NCBI GenBank assembly: GCA_020635915.1
Contig: JACJYU010000001.1
Coordinates: forward strand, 1,526,501 to 1,590,500
Direction: 5' to 3'
Source of the DNA: Flammeovirgaceae bacterium
GTDB lineage: Bacteria > Bacteroidota > Bacteroidia > Cytophagales > Cyclobacteriaceae
DNA: 64,000 bases
The notes under the pieces were generated by a model, which saw only the letters and a list, made by a program, of their open reading frames with translations, was not told where the DNA came from and did no database searches. This document shows, in pieces, positions 28,159-36,273 of this stretch (positions are counted from its first letter, which is position 1; the number at the start of each line of letters is the position of its first letter). Position numbers and translations under genes: made by a program.

Positions 28159-29994
28159 ATGTGTGGAATAGTAGCATACCTAGGCCCGCGACAAGCACAA
28201 GAAGTGATCATAAAAGGGCTGAAGCGGCTTGAGTACCGTGGTTACGACAGTGCGGGGATCGCATTGATGAATGGCGGCCTCAACGTATACAAAAAAAGGG
28301 GAAGGGTGTCCGAATTGGAGGCCACGCTCAAAGGCCTTGACCTGAAAAGCCATATCGGGATGGGGCACACCCGCTGGGCAACGCATGGGGAGCCTACCGA
28401 TGGCAACGCACACCCCCACTACTCTGCCACAAAAAAGCTGGCGATCATCCACAACGGCATTATCGAAAATTATACCGCCCTCAAGCAGGACCTGATAAAC
28501 AAAGGCCATACTTTCCAAAGCGATACCGATACTGAGGTCTTCATCCACTTTATCGAAGACATCAAGGAAAACGAAAACTGTACTGTTGACGAAGCGGTAA
28601 GGTTGGCCCTCACAAAAGTTGTGGGCGCTTATGCCATTGTGGTCATGTCCCTGGAGGACCCAAAAATGCTCATCGCGGCCAGAAAGGGCAGCCCTTTGGT
28701 CATTGGGATTGGCAAGGACGAGTTTTTCCTGGCTTCTGACGCCACCCCGATCATCGAATACACCAATGAAGTGATCTACCTCAACGACCAGGAAATTGCC
28801 GTCATTAAAGACGGGCGGCTTTCCGTTAAGGACACCTCCAACCTTCCGCTCACCCCTTATGTGCAAGTGTTGGACATGGAATTGGAGGCCATTGAGAAGG
28901 GCGGCTTTGAGCATTTCATGCTTAAAGAGATTTTTGAGCAGCCCCGGTCCATCATGGACTGCATGAGGGGGAGGCTCGACTCTTCCACAGGGCGCCTGGT
29001 GCTGGGCGGCCTGAGGGAGTACGTGAATGCCTTGGTAAATGCCGACAGGATAGTGATCATTGCCTGCGGCACGTCATGGCACGCAGGCCTGGTGGCCGAA
29101 TATTTCTTTGAAGAAACCTGCCGTATCCCCGTAGAGGTGGAGTATGCATCCGAATTCCGCTATAGGAACCCGGTCATCCATGAGGGGGACGTGGTGATTG
29201 CCATATCACAATCTGGCGAGACTGCCGATACCCTGGCGGCCATTGAGCTGGCCAAGTCAAAGGGGGCCATCATTTTTGGGGTGTGCAACGTGGTCGGGTC
29301 TTCCATACCCCGTGCAACGCATGCAGGTGCCTATACCCATGCCGGCCCGGAGATCGGGGTGGCCAGCACCAAGGCCTTCACGGCACAGCTTACCGTTTTG
29401 TACATGATCGCCATGATCGTGGCCCACAAAAAAGGCGCTATCCCGGAAAAGAAATACCGCGAGCTAATGGTGGAGCTGGAAAACATCCCCGGAAAGGTGG
29501 AGAAAGTTTTGGAACACGACCCACAGATCCTGGAGATTGCAAAGACATTTAAGGATGCTTCAAACTTTTTGTACCTGGGCAGGGGGTACAATTTCCCCGT
29601 GGCCCTGGAAGGTGCTTTGAAACTGAAGGAGATCTCCTATATCCATGCCGAGGGCTACCCAGCAGCGGAAATGAAGCACGGGCCCATCGCCTTGATTGAC
29701 GAAGAAATGCCCGTGGTGTTCATTGCCACCAAAGACAGTTCCTACGAGAAGATCGTGTCCAATATCCAGGAGGTAAAGGCCCGCAAAGGGAAGATCATTT
29801 CCGTGATCACCGAAGGGGACGACTTTATTCCCCAAATGTCGGAATATGTGATCGAGGTCCCCTCAACGCTTGAGCCTTTGATGCCACTGGTCTCCGTTAT
29901 CCCATTGCAGTTGCTGTCGTACCACATGGCGGTGCTGAGGGGGTGCAACGTGGACCAACCAAGGAACCTGGCAAAGTCGGTCACGGTAGAATAA
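28159..29994 (+). CDS. glmS: Glutamine-fructose-6-phosphate aminotransferase
   Basis: GlmS makes glucosamine-6-phosphate from fructose-6-phosphate and glutamine for cell-wall and LPS amino sugars. The 611-residue enzyme begins MCGIVAYLG with nucleophile Cys2, keeps the glutaminase motifs YRGYDSAGIAL and HTRWATHGEP, and has two SIS domains, with CGTSWHAG and ISQSGETADT, then the terminal PRNLAKSVTVE. It follows the DUF4270 gene by 12 bases. No glmS ribozyme is seen in that short gap. Confidence 0.97.
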   Translation: MCGIVAYLGPRQAQEVIIKGLKRLEYRGYDSAGIALMNGGLNVYKKRGRVSELEATLKGLDLKSHIGMGHTRWATHGEPTDGNAHPHYSATKKLAIIHNGIIENYTALKQDLINKGHTFQSDTDTEVFIHFIEDIKENENCTVDEAVRLALTKVVGAYAIVVMSLEDPKMLIAARKGSPLVIGIGKDEFFLASDATPIIEYTNEVIYLNDQEIAVIKDGRLSVKDTSNLPLTPYVQVLDMELEAIEKGGFEHFMLKEIFEQPRSIMDCMRGRLDSSTGRLVLGGLREYVNALVNADRIVIIACGTSWHAGLVAEYFFEETCRIPVEVEYASEFRYRNPVIHEGDVVIAISQSGETADTLAAIELAKSKGAIIFGVCNVVGSSIPRATHAGAYTHAGPEIGVASTKAFTAQLTVLYMIAMIVAHKKGAIPEKKYRELMVELENIPGKVEKVLEHDPQILEIAKTFKDASNFLYLGRGYNFPVALEGALKLKEISYIHAEGYPAAEMKHGPIALIDEEMPVVFIATKDSSYEKIVSNIQEVKARKGKIISVITEGDDFIPQMSEYVIEVPSTLEPLMPLVSVIPLQLLSYHMAVLRGCNVDQPRNLAKSVTVE

Positions 29995-30035
29995 TCACTT
30001 TGTGGAAAATGGGCGTAGGGCCCTGATGGCAATGT

Positions 30036-30710
30036 TCAATTGTTGAACGAAGCCAGGTATTCTTTCTTGAGCAATGGGCAGATTTTATAACGCTCGTCTT
30101 TCGTGTCATGGTAAACGGCCTCCAACAATTCGTACACGTGCCTGACGCCCATTTGGCCGCACCACCCAAATGGGCCAAGGGGGTAGTTGGCCCCCAACTT
30201 CATGCCCAGGTCAATGTCTTCTTTTGTGGCAGTGCCTTCCTGAAAAGTAAAATAAGCCTCGTTAATGATCATGCACACTACCCGTGGGGTTACCATCCCC
30301 ACCCTATCGTCAACCACCTGGTATTTTGTCTGAAGTTTCCCACATACCTCCTCCAGCAACTTTCCGCCCCTGCCCTCCAGCAAGGACGTTTCAAGGATTT
30401 CCCTATTGAGGAAACCAGGCAGGCCATTAAATCCAAACAAGTTGCATTGAACTTGCCCAGAGAAGCCCGCCACCAATCCCAACAAACTTGTTTTGGCGGA
30501 ATTTAAGAACGCCACGGCCTTGGGATGGTCGCGGTAGACTTCCATCTGTTCCGGGGATTCACAAATATTAAAATCAAAAATGATGTCGTTGCTTAAAAAA
30601 TACCTTTCGGCTTCCTGATGCCCTGGCGCTACCTGGTAGGCATGTGTTTTCCCAAACTTGGCCTGGCACTCCTCCACTTGCCGGGCTTCTCCTATTACTA
30701 GAATATTCAT
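30036..30710 (-). CDS. 3-hydroxyacyl-CoA dehydrogenase C-terminal domain protein
   Basis: The 224-residue protein carries the helical C-terminal domain of the 3HCDH family (RVGMVTPRVVCMIINEAYFT and DIDLGMKLGANYPLGPFGW). The N-terminal portion is only about 100 residues and begins MNILVIGEARQVEECQAKFG, without the GxGxxG NAD-binding turn. It may therefore be catalytically inactive or bind CoA without NAD. Catalysis is uncertain. A TAnnTTTG box lies upstream on the minus strand, divergent from the RidA gene. Confidence 0.8.
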   Translation of the reverse strand: MNILVIGEARQVEECQAKFGKTHAYQVAPGHQEAERYFLSNDIIFDFNICESPEQMEVYRDHPKAVAFLNSAKTSLLGLVAGFSGQVQCNLFGFNGLPGFLNREILETSLLEGRGGKLLEEVCGKLQTKYQVVDDRVGMVTPRVVCMIINEAYFTFQEGTATKEDIDLGMKLGANYPLGPFGWCGQMGVRHVYELLEAVYHDTKDERYKICPLLKKEYLASFNN

Positions 30711-30754
30711 GGTGGGTTTGAGCCGTTTTGGGTTAATTTTTTAGGATATTTGAC

Positions 30755-30762
30755 CAAAAGTA
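30755..30762 (-). promoter_or_regulatory. Putative -7 box of the 3HCDH-like gene
   Basis: Minus-strand TACTTTTG matches TAnnTTTG, 44 bases before the ATG at 30710. No -33 element is seen. Confidence 0.35.
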
Positions 30763-30776
30763 ACAAACCATAAGTT

Positions 30777-31157
30777 ATGGCAAAAGAAGTAGTTTATTCG
30801 CCCCAGGCCCCCGAGCCCATAGGTCCATACAGCCAGGCCATCAAATCCGGCAACACCCTTTTTGTTTCAGGGCAAATCCCGATTGACACTTCCAGTGGCA
30901 AAATCGTCACGGGTGACATTACTGCCGAAACGGACCAGGTTATGAAAAACATGGAAGCCGTGTTAAAGGCAGCCGGAATGGATTTCACCAACGTGGTAAA
31001 GTGTTCTATTTTCCTCAATGACATGAACAATTTCCCCAAGGTAAACGAAGCCTATGGCCGATATTTCAAAGCCAGCCCCCCGGCCCGTGAGACCGTGGAA
31101 GTAAGCCGGTTGCCCAAAGACGTAAACGTGGAGATTTCCTGCATTGCGGTGAAGTGA
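30777..31157 (+). CDS. RidA family (YjgF/YER057c/UK114) deaminase
   Basis: The 126-residue protein has the family signatures PQAPEPIGPYSQAIKSGNTLFVSGQIPID and the C-terminal EVSRLPKDVNVEISCIAV region, with Arg109-type PARETVEV. RidA proteins deaminate reactive 2-aminoacrylate to pyruvate, protecting PLP enzymes. Length is normal. The following gene overlaps its stop by four bases (GTGA). Confidence 0.95.
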   Translation: MAKEVVYSPQAPEPIGPYSQAIKSGNTLFVSGQIPIDTSSGKIVTGDITAETDQVMKNMEAVLKAAGMDFTNVVKCSIFLNDMNNFPKVNEAYGRYFKASPPARETVEVSRLPKDVNVEISCIAVK

Positions 31158-31615
31158 CCCTGCTCCCCAATCATTACGAAACATTTGTGCTCACCCAGCC
31201 TTCACTGGAAACCATAAAAAAAATACGTGATGCCACCACCTCAAAAACGTTGGTGCCAGGCCACCCCAGTGGGGCCCGGTTTACGGGATGGGTAAAGGAA
31301 AACCGGTTTCGCGTTTCCCTCAAAATTTCGAAGCCTAACAACTATATTCCGCTTGTGACCGGGAGGATCGAACCCACCTCAACGGGATGCCTGGTATTCG
31401 TTACCTACAAACTCTTTCCGGTAACAAAAATGTTCCTGGTGTTTTGGAGTGCTTTTATCTTGCTGGCCGGCACCATCGCGGGCTATCAATACCGGTCCGT
31501 GCCCTATGTGGCCGGGGCCATCCTGCTTTTGGGGGCCGTGCATTGGATTACCTGGTCCAACTTTAAGCTTCAACTCAAATTTACGCACCAGGCCCTTCTG
31601 GACGTCCTGGTCTGA
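31154..31615 (+). CDS. Hypothetical membrane protein
   Basis: The 153-residue product has a soluble N-terminal region of about 90 residues with RVSLKISKPNNYIPLVTGRIE, then two hydrophobic segments (about residues 94-114 and 117-135) and a short C-terminal tail. I do not recognise a family. It probably starts at GTG 31154, overlapping the RidA stop codon. Coding status is supported by uninterrupted frame, position and composition; function is unknown. Confidence 0.7.
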   Translation: MTLLPNHYETFVLTQPSLETIKKIRDATTSKTLVPGHPSGARFTGWVKENRFRVSLKISKPNNYIPLVTGRIEPTSTGCLVFVTYKLFPVTKMFLVFWSAFILLAGTIAGYQYRSVPYVAGAILLLGAVHWITWSNFKLQLKFTHQALLDVLV

Positions 31616-31633
31616 ATCCCCCACGGGAATACT

Positions 31634-31641
31634 TACCTTTG
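31634..31641 (+). promoter_or_regulatory. Putative -7 box of gltX
   Basis: TACCTTTG matches TAnnTTTG, 26 bases before the gltX ATG. No clear -33 element. Confidence 0.45.
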
Positions 31642-31667
31642 CCAACCAAGAACCGTAACCCTATCGA

Positions 31668-33197
31668 ATGAGAGACGTGAGAGTCCGGTTTGCACCAAGC
31701 CCAACGGGCGCCCTCCACATAGGGGGCGTGCGCACCGCATTGTACAATTACCTTCTTGCCCGTAAACACAAGGGCAAAATGATACTGCGCATCGAGGACA
31801 CCGACCAAAGCAGGTATGTGCCAGGCGCGGAAACCTACATCAAAGATGCATTGAAGTGGGTAGGCATGGAAATTGACGAAGGGCCGGACGTAGGGGGGCC
31901 TTTTTCGCCTTACCGCCAGTCGGAAAGGAGGGAAACCTATGCGGGGTACGCCCGGCAGTTGGTTGCCGGGGGCCATGCCTATTACGCTTTTGATAGCCCC
32001 GAAGAACTGGAGGCCATGCGCAACCGCCTAAAAATGCAGAAGGGCCCCAATCCACAATACGATGGCACCACGAGGATGGAAATGAAAAACTCGCTGGTGC
32101 TGCCTGCGGACGAGGTAAGCAAAAGGATGGAAGCAGGGGAACCGTACGTGATCCGGCTGAAGGTGCCGGAGACCGGGGAAGTAGGGCTCCACGACCTGAT
32201 CAGGGGAAAGGTAAGTGTGGCTGTTTCCCAGATTGACGACAAAGTGCTCGTAAAGTCGGACGGCATGCCCACCTACCATCTCGCCAATGTGGTGGATGAC
32301 CATTTAATGAAAATTTCCCATGTTATCCGCGGGGAGGAATGGCTCCCTTCTGCCCCGCTCCACGTGCTTATATATAAATTCCTTGGATGGGAAAACGAAA
32401 TGCCCGCCTTTGCCCACCTTCCTTTATTGTTGAAGCCCGATGGAAAAGGGAAACTTAGCAAAAGGGACGCTGACCAAATGGGGTTTCCCATTTTTCCTTT
32501 GAATTGGAAAGACCCTCATACCGGTGAGCTGGCGGTAGGCTTCAAGGAGCAGGGCTACCTGCCGGAGGCTTTGGTCAACTTCCTGGCTTTTTTGGGGTGG
32601 AACCCCGGCACTGAGCAAGAATTGTTTTCAATGGGCGAACTGGCCGAGGCGTTTGAAATCGAACGAATTGGAAAGGCCGGGGCAAAATTTGACATTCAAA
32701 AGGCCAAATGGTACAACCAGCAATACTTAAGGGCAAAGACTGATGATGAATTGGCCCAAATCCTGATGGGTGGTTTAAAGGCCCAGGGCATGGAATGCGA
32801 TAAAAGCAAAGCCAGTGCCATCGTCCATGCCCTGCGCGACCGCATAACCTTTCCTGATGACCTCGCCCCAATGGCCCAAATGTTTTTTGTTGCCCCAAAA
32901 TCCTTTGATGAAAAAATTTCATCCAAAAAATGGACCGATGAGGCCATTTCCGTCATTACGGCCTTGAAGGGGGAAATAGAAAAAATAGACCTGTTAACGG
33001 CCGAAAATGCCAGTGTGGCATTGGGGACGGCAGCCACCTCATGTGGTGTTGCGCAGGGAAAAATAATGCAGGCATTGAGGCTGGCCTTGACCGGGGGCGC
33101 TTCCGGGCCTGATTTGATGGAGACCATGGCCATACTGGGGGCAGGCGAGGTGGCTTCACGGCTGGCCTATGCGCTTGGGGCTTTGGGGAAAAAATGA
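31668..33197 (+). CDS. gltX: Glutamyl-tRNA synthetase
   Basis: The 509-residue class I synthetase has the HIGH motif as PTGALHIGGVRTALYNYL and the KMSKS motif as KLSKRD. The acceptor-binding and anticodon domains follow. It charges tRNA-Glu. The length and motif order are standard. The next gene is 23 bases downstream of its stop, or overlaps by 4 bases if the more upstream ATG of that gene is used. Confidence 0.97.
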   Translation: MRDVRVRFAPSPTGALHIGGVRTALYNYLLARKHKGKMILRIEDTDQSRYVPGAETYIKDALKWVGMEIDEGPDVGGPFSPYRQSERRETYAGYARQLVAGGHAYYAFDSPEELEAMRNRLKMQKGPNPQYDGTTRMEMKNSLVLPADEVSKRMEAGEPYVIRLKVPETGEVGLHDLIRGKVSVAVSQIDDKVLVKSDGMPTYHLANVVDDHLMKISHVIRGEEWLPSAPLHVLIYKFLGWENEMPAFAHLPLLLKPDGKGKLSKRDADQMGFPIFPLNWKDPHTGELAVGFKEQGYLPEALVNFLAFLGWNPGTEQELFSMGELAEAFEIERIGKAGAKFDIQKAKWYNQQYLRAKTDDELAQILMGGLKAQGMECDKSKASAIVHALRDRITFPDDLAPMAQMFFVAPKSFDEKISSKKWTDEAISVITALKGEIEKIDLLTAENASVALGTAATSCGVAQGKIMQALRLALTGGASGPDLMETMAILGAGEVASRLAYALGALGKK

Positions 33198-33220
33198 ACC
33201 AAAACCCTTATCTTGCCACA

Positions 33221-33433
33221 ATGGCAAAAAAAGCAGACAAACCCAGCAAAAAGCAAGGCAAACCGAGGGTGCACCGTGACTTGGCCGGACTGGAAATCTC
33301 CATTAACCAATTCGGGGAGATTAAATCGAACATGAACATCGAAAAGGTAAACGAGTTTCTGGACAAAAACGTGAAAGACAAAAAATTAGTGGAACGGGAA
33401 GAGGCCTTGAAAAAAAAGAAGAAAAAGAGATAG
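33221..33433 (+). CDS. Small lysine-rich conserved protein
   Basis: The 70-residue product begins MAKKADKPSKKQGKP, has a conserved-looking core LEISINQFGEIKSNMNIEKVNEFLDKNVKDKKL, and ends in a run of lysines. Such small cytosolic proteins are common in Cytophagales, function unknown. An in-frame ATG at 33194 overlapping the gltX stop (ATGA) would give 79 residues; I prefer 33221 because homologues I recall start MAKK. Role unknown, although its position after gltX hints at co-expression. Confidence 0.7.
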   Translation: MAKKADKPSKKQGKPRVHRDLAGLEISINQFGEIKSNMNIEKVNEFLDKNVKDKKLVEREEALKKKKKKR

Positions 33434-33440
33434 CCCTTTT

Positions 33441-34004
33441 TTAAAATAACCTGGGCACCAGGGCCGGTACGTCCCGCTTATACCGGATGTACTCCTCCCC
33501 GAATTGCTTTATCAATTTCCTTTCTTCCAGGTAAATGCCCACGGGCAAATAGGCAAACACACAAAGGACGGAAACCAGCGTGGGGATATTGGGGCTAAAC
33601 AACCAATAGCCAATCATCATAAGGATGGTGCCCGAATAAATGGGATGCCGCACGCTCTTTAATATCCCCTGGCTGGAAAATGATTTCCTTTCTTCGGCCA
33701 ATCCGATAAAGCCGGAAAAACCATACTCCCTAAAAGCCACCTTGATAACGATTACGCCAAAGGCCGCAAACAGGAGGCTCAGGTAGCGTGCCAGGCCTTC
33801 CCGCTCCATGACATACCCCCCGGGAATATTGGAGTTCAAAAACAGCAACAGCAACACCCCCGTTGCAGAAAACAGGACATATCCCAGCCGGTAATACCTG
33901 AAGGACTTGCCCCACCGCTTTTTAAAAACCTCCTTGACGGGACCGGCCGCCAGCACGCTGTGCAAAATAAAATAAATGCACCATCCTAATACCAATACTG
34001 CCAT
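33441..34004 (-). CDS. Isoprenylcysteine carboxyl methyltransferase-like membrane protein
   Basis: The 187-residue integral membrane protein has about five hydrophobic segments and the motif SVRHPIYSGTILMMIGYW followed by EERKLIKQFGEEYIRYKRDVP, which mark the ICMT/NnrU/phospholipid methyltransferase superfamily. The motif binds S-adenosylmethionine. The substrate is unknown; bacterial members may methylate lipids or small molecules. It faces the small lysine-rich gene convergently. Confidence 0.82.
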   Translation of the reverse strand: MAVLVLGWCIYFILHSVLAAGPVKEVFKKRWGKSFRYYRLGYVLFSATGVLLLLFLNSNIPGGYVMEREGLARYLSLLFAAFGVIVIKVAFREYGFSGFIGLAEERKSFSSQGILKSVRHPIYSGTILMMIGYWLFSPNIPTLVSVLCVFAYLPVGIYLEERKLIKQFGEEYIRYKRDVPALVPRLF

Positions 34005-34115
34005 CTGCCTTTATTAAGCCGTTTGCCAGGCGTAAAGTTAAAACTTGCCGTTTAAACACGGTAGCATTGAGGTTTCATTTCGTTTTTGCGAAATAGTTTA
34101 TTTCAAAAAGCTGGC

Positions 34116-34123
34116 TACATTTG
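34116..34123 (+). promoter_or_regulatory. Putative -7 box of the alanine dehydrogenase-like gene
   Basis: TACATTTG matches TAnnTTTG, 16 bases before the ATG. A TTTG at 34085 lies 27 bases upstream, longer than usual spacing. Confidence 0.45.
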
Positions 34124-34139
34124 AAAACTTCGAAAAAAT

Positions 34140-35351
34140 ATGGAAAACATTCGTCTTGGGATCATCAGGGAGGGAAAAATACCCCCCGATAAGCGTGTCC
34201 CTTTCAGCCCATTGCAGGTAATAGAAATAGAACAGCGCTACCCGCACGTGAAAGTAGTGGTGCAGGAAAGCGCGGTGAGGGCATTTACCGATGAAGAATA
34301 CCGGGAAAAGGGCATAGAAGTAAGGCCTGACGTAAGCGATTGTGACATCCTTATGGGCATCAAAGAAGTGCAAATAGCCGACCTGGTGCCCAGGAAGACT
34401 TACCTCTTCTTTTCGCACACCATTAAAAAACAGCCCTATAACAGGAAACTGCTTCAGGCGGTGCTCCAGGCAAAGATCAGGTTGGTGGACTATGAAGCCC
34501 TAAAGGACAAGCTCAACAACCGGCTGGTGGCCTTTGGCCGGTTTGCCGGCATCGTGGGCGCATACAACGGGCTGCTCACCTATGGCCAGCGTTACAAAAC
34601 ATTCACCCTACGAAAGGCCAGCGGGTGTTTTGACCTCAACGACCTCAAGATTGAGTTGAGAAAAGTAAAGCTCCCGCCCATTAAAATCATCCTGACGGGG
34701 GGCGGGCGGGTGGCCCGTGGGGCCATGGAAACACTGGATACCGCGGGAATAAGGAAAGTAAGCCCTGTGGATTTCCTGGCCAACACCTACGATGAAGCCG
34801 TGTACGTTCAACTGAGCAGTGCCGATTACCACGAGCGGAAAGAAGGTGGTATGTTCAACAGGGAGGAGTTCCACCAGGCCCCTCAGCACTACAAGGGCAC
34901 CTTCATCCGCTATGCCAGGGTGGCCGACCTGCTGATAGCCGGTGCCTTTTGGAACCCCAAGGCACCCGTCCTGTTTACAAAAGAAGAGATGAAGGGACCG
35001 GGCTTTAAACTTAAAATAATAGCAGACGTTACCTGTGACATCGAGGGGTCCATTCCTTCCACAAAAAGGCCAAGCACAATTGCCGACCCTATTTATGACT
35101 ACGACCCGGCCACGGACAGGGTAGAACCACCATTGAGCAACCCGGGGTTCATAACGGTGATGGCCGTGGACAACCTGCCATGCGAACTGCCCCGGAGCGC
35201 CTCGGAAGAATTTGGGCGCGACCTCATCGACAAGATCATACCCGCACTGGTCATCGCGGATAAAGATGGCGTATTGAAAAGGGCCAGTATCACCAGGGGG
35301 GGAAAGCTTACCGAAAACTTCCTTTACCTGTCGGACTACGTTATGGGGTAA
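34140..35351 (+). CDS. Alanine dehydrogenase/saccharopine dehydrogenase-like oxidoreductase
   Basis: The 403-residue protein has an N-terminal AlaDH/PNT-like domain (IRLGIIREGKIPPDKRVPF) and a Rossmann core with ILTGGGRVARGAMETLDTAGI. The arrangement resembles NAD-dependent saccharopine or alanine dehydrogenases, but the long C-terminal portion (DVTCDIEGSIPSTKRPSTI) is more like the lysine-pathway enzymes. Reaction and substrate cannot be decided from sequence. It is transcribed alone, 16 bases after a likely -7 box. Confidence 0.8.
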   Translation: MENIRLGIIREGKIPPDKRVPFSPLQVIEIEQRYPHVKVVVQESAVRAFTDEEYREKGIEVRPDVSDCDILMGIKEVQIADLVPRKTYLFFSHTIKKQPYNRKLLQAVLQAKIRLVDYEALKDKLNNRLVAFGRFAGIVGAYNGLLTYGQRYKTFTLRKASGCFDLNDLKIELRKVKLPPIKIILTGGGRVARGAMETLDTAGIRKVSPVDFLANTYDEAVYVQLSSADYHERKEGGMFNREEFHQAPQHYKGTFIRYARVADLLIAGAFWNPKAPVLFTKEEMKGPGFKLKIIADVTCDIEGSIPSTKRPSTIADPIYDYDPATDRVEPPLSNPGFITVMAVDNLPCELPRSASEEFGRDLIDKIIPALVIADKDGVLKRASITRGGKLTENFLYLSDYVMG

Positions 35352-35400
35352 AACCAGGGCCGTTTGCCCCACAATCACCAACAGGCACTCCCCCAAGCAA

Positions 35401-35431
35401 TTTGTTATGGTTGGCAAGACTGCTATTTTTA
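35401..35431 (+). promoter_or_regulatory. Putative promoter of the DUF4286 gene
   Basis: TTTG (35401-35404) and TATTTTTA (35424-35431, one mismatch to TAnnTTTG) are 19 bases apart. The -7 box ends only three bases before the ATG at 35435, so the transcript would have essentially no leader. Confidence 0.4.
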
Positions 35432-35434
35432 ACC

Positions 35435-35737
35435 ATGATTTTGTACAATGTGACCATTGGAATAGACAAGGACATCGAAACGGTGTGGGTGGAGTGGATG
35501 AAAACCACCCATATCCCGGAAGTGCTTCAGACAGGGATCTTTGTCAACCACAAATTCTACAAGGTGCTCTCCCATGATGACGAGGGCACTGTGTCCTACT
35601 GCATACAATACTTCACGCCCACTATCGAACAATTTAACCTATACATCAAGGAGCACGCGCCCGGCCTGATAGAAAAACACCGCGCTAAGTTTGATGGCAA
35701 GCACGTTGCCTTCCGCACGTTACTGGAGGAAGTTTAG
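35435..35737 (+). CDS. DUF4286 family protein
   Basis: The 100-residue cytosolic protein begins MILYNVTIGIDKDIETVW and contains the WVEWMKTTHIPEVLQTGIF and SYCIQYFTPT features of DUF4286, a Bacteroidota family related to ferredoxin-like dimeric folds. ATG at 35435 is chosen over an upstream TTG (35402), which would include promoter sequence. Function unknown. It converges with the GNAT gene 10 bases away. Confidence 0.85.
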   Translation: MILYNVTIGIDKDIETVWVEWMKTTHIPEVLQTGIFVNHKFYKVLSHDDEGTVSYCIQYFTPTIEQFNLYIKEHAPGLIEKHRAKFDGKHVAFRTLLEEV

Positions 35738-35747
35738 GCCCGCACCC

Positions 35748-36230
35748 TTAGGCCTTTTTAAGGATTTTCTTTATGTCCCTGATATCGAGGTTGCAATTGA
35801 TGAATGACTGGTCAAAGGATGTGTTGTATTTTTTGTAAAAAGCTATCGCGCTTTTGTTTTTGTCCAGCACCTGCCACATCAATCCCGAGCAGCCCTGGGC
35901 CACCGCCAATTTCATGGTGGCCTCAAACAATAATTTCCCTATTCCTTTGTTCCTCTCCCCCTCTTTCACCACCAGGTCCTCCAGGTAAAGCCTCTTTCCC
36001 TTCCAGGTGGAGTAGCGGTAGTAATAAATCGAGGTGCCCACGATGGCCCCCTCCTCCTCGGCCACCAGCAGGCCATAGATAGGGGCAGGGCCAAACCCAT
36101 CTTCCTTCATCCTTGCCACTGTGTTTTCCACATGGCCCGAAAAACCCGTATAGGCGGCCAATTCATGGACCAACCCCAATACTGCCGGGAGGTCTTCTTC
36201 CCGTCCTTTCCTGATGATCACACCTGGCAT
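35748..36230 (-). CDS. GNAT family N-acetyltransferase
   Basis: The 160-residue protein matches the GNAT fold: LYLEDLVVKEGERNKGIGKLLFEAT holds the R/QxxGxG/A acetyl-CoA loop (NKGIGK) and LMWQVLDKNKSAIAFYKKY is motif B. The ATG at 36230 is used because upstream in-frame codons run into the serS 3' end. Substrate is unknown. It lies 43 bases downstream of serS on the same strand, so it may be read from the serS transcript. Confidence 0.92.
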   Translation of the reverse strand: MPGVIIRKGREEDLPAVLGLVHELAAYTGFSGHVENTVARMKEDGFGPAPIYGLLVAEEEGAIVGTSIYYYRYSTWKGKRLYLEDLVVKEGERNKGIGKLLFEATMKLAVAQGCSGLMWQVLDKNKSAIAFYKKYNTSFDQSFINCNLDIRDIKKILKKA

Positions 36231-36273
36231 GTCGCGATATTGGTTGATTTGAAATTGTGCCTTGTCAAGGCAA

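Noticed and set aside
30034..30048. Palindrome GTTCAA-TTG-TTGAAC
   Set aside because: It includes the stop codon and last codons of the 3HCDH-like gene, no T-tract follows, and no regulator gene is nearby; likely chance.
34608..35417. Long open frame antisense to the alanine dehydrogenase-like gene
   Set aside because: No domain, no promoter, composition typical of a reverse-strand shadow.
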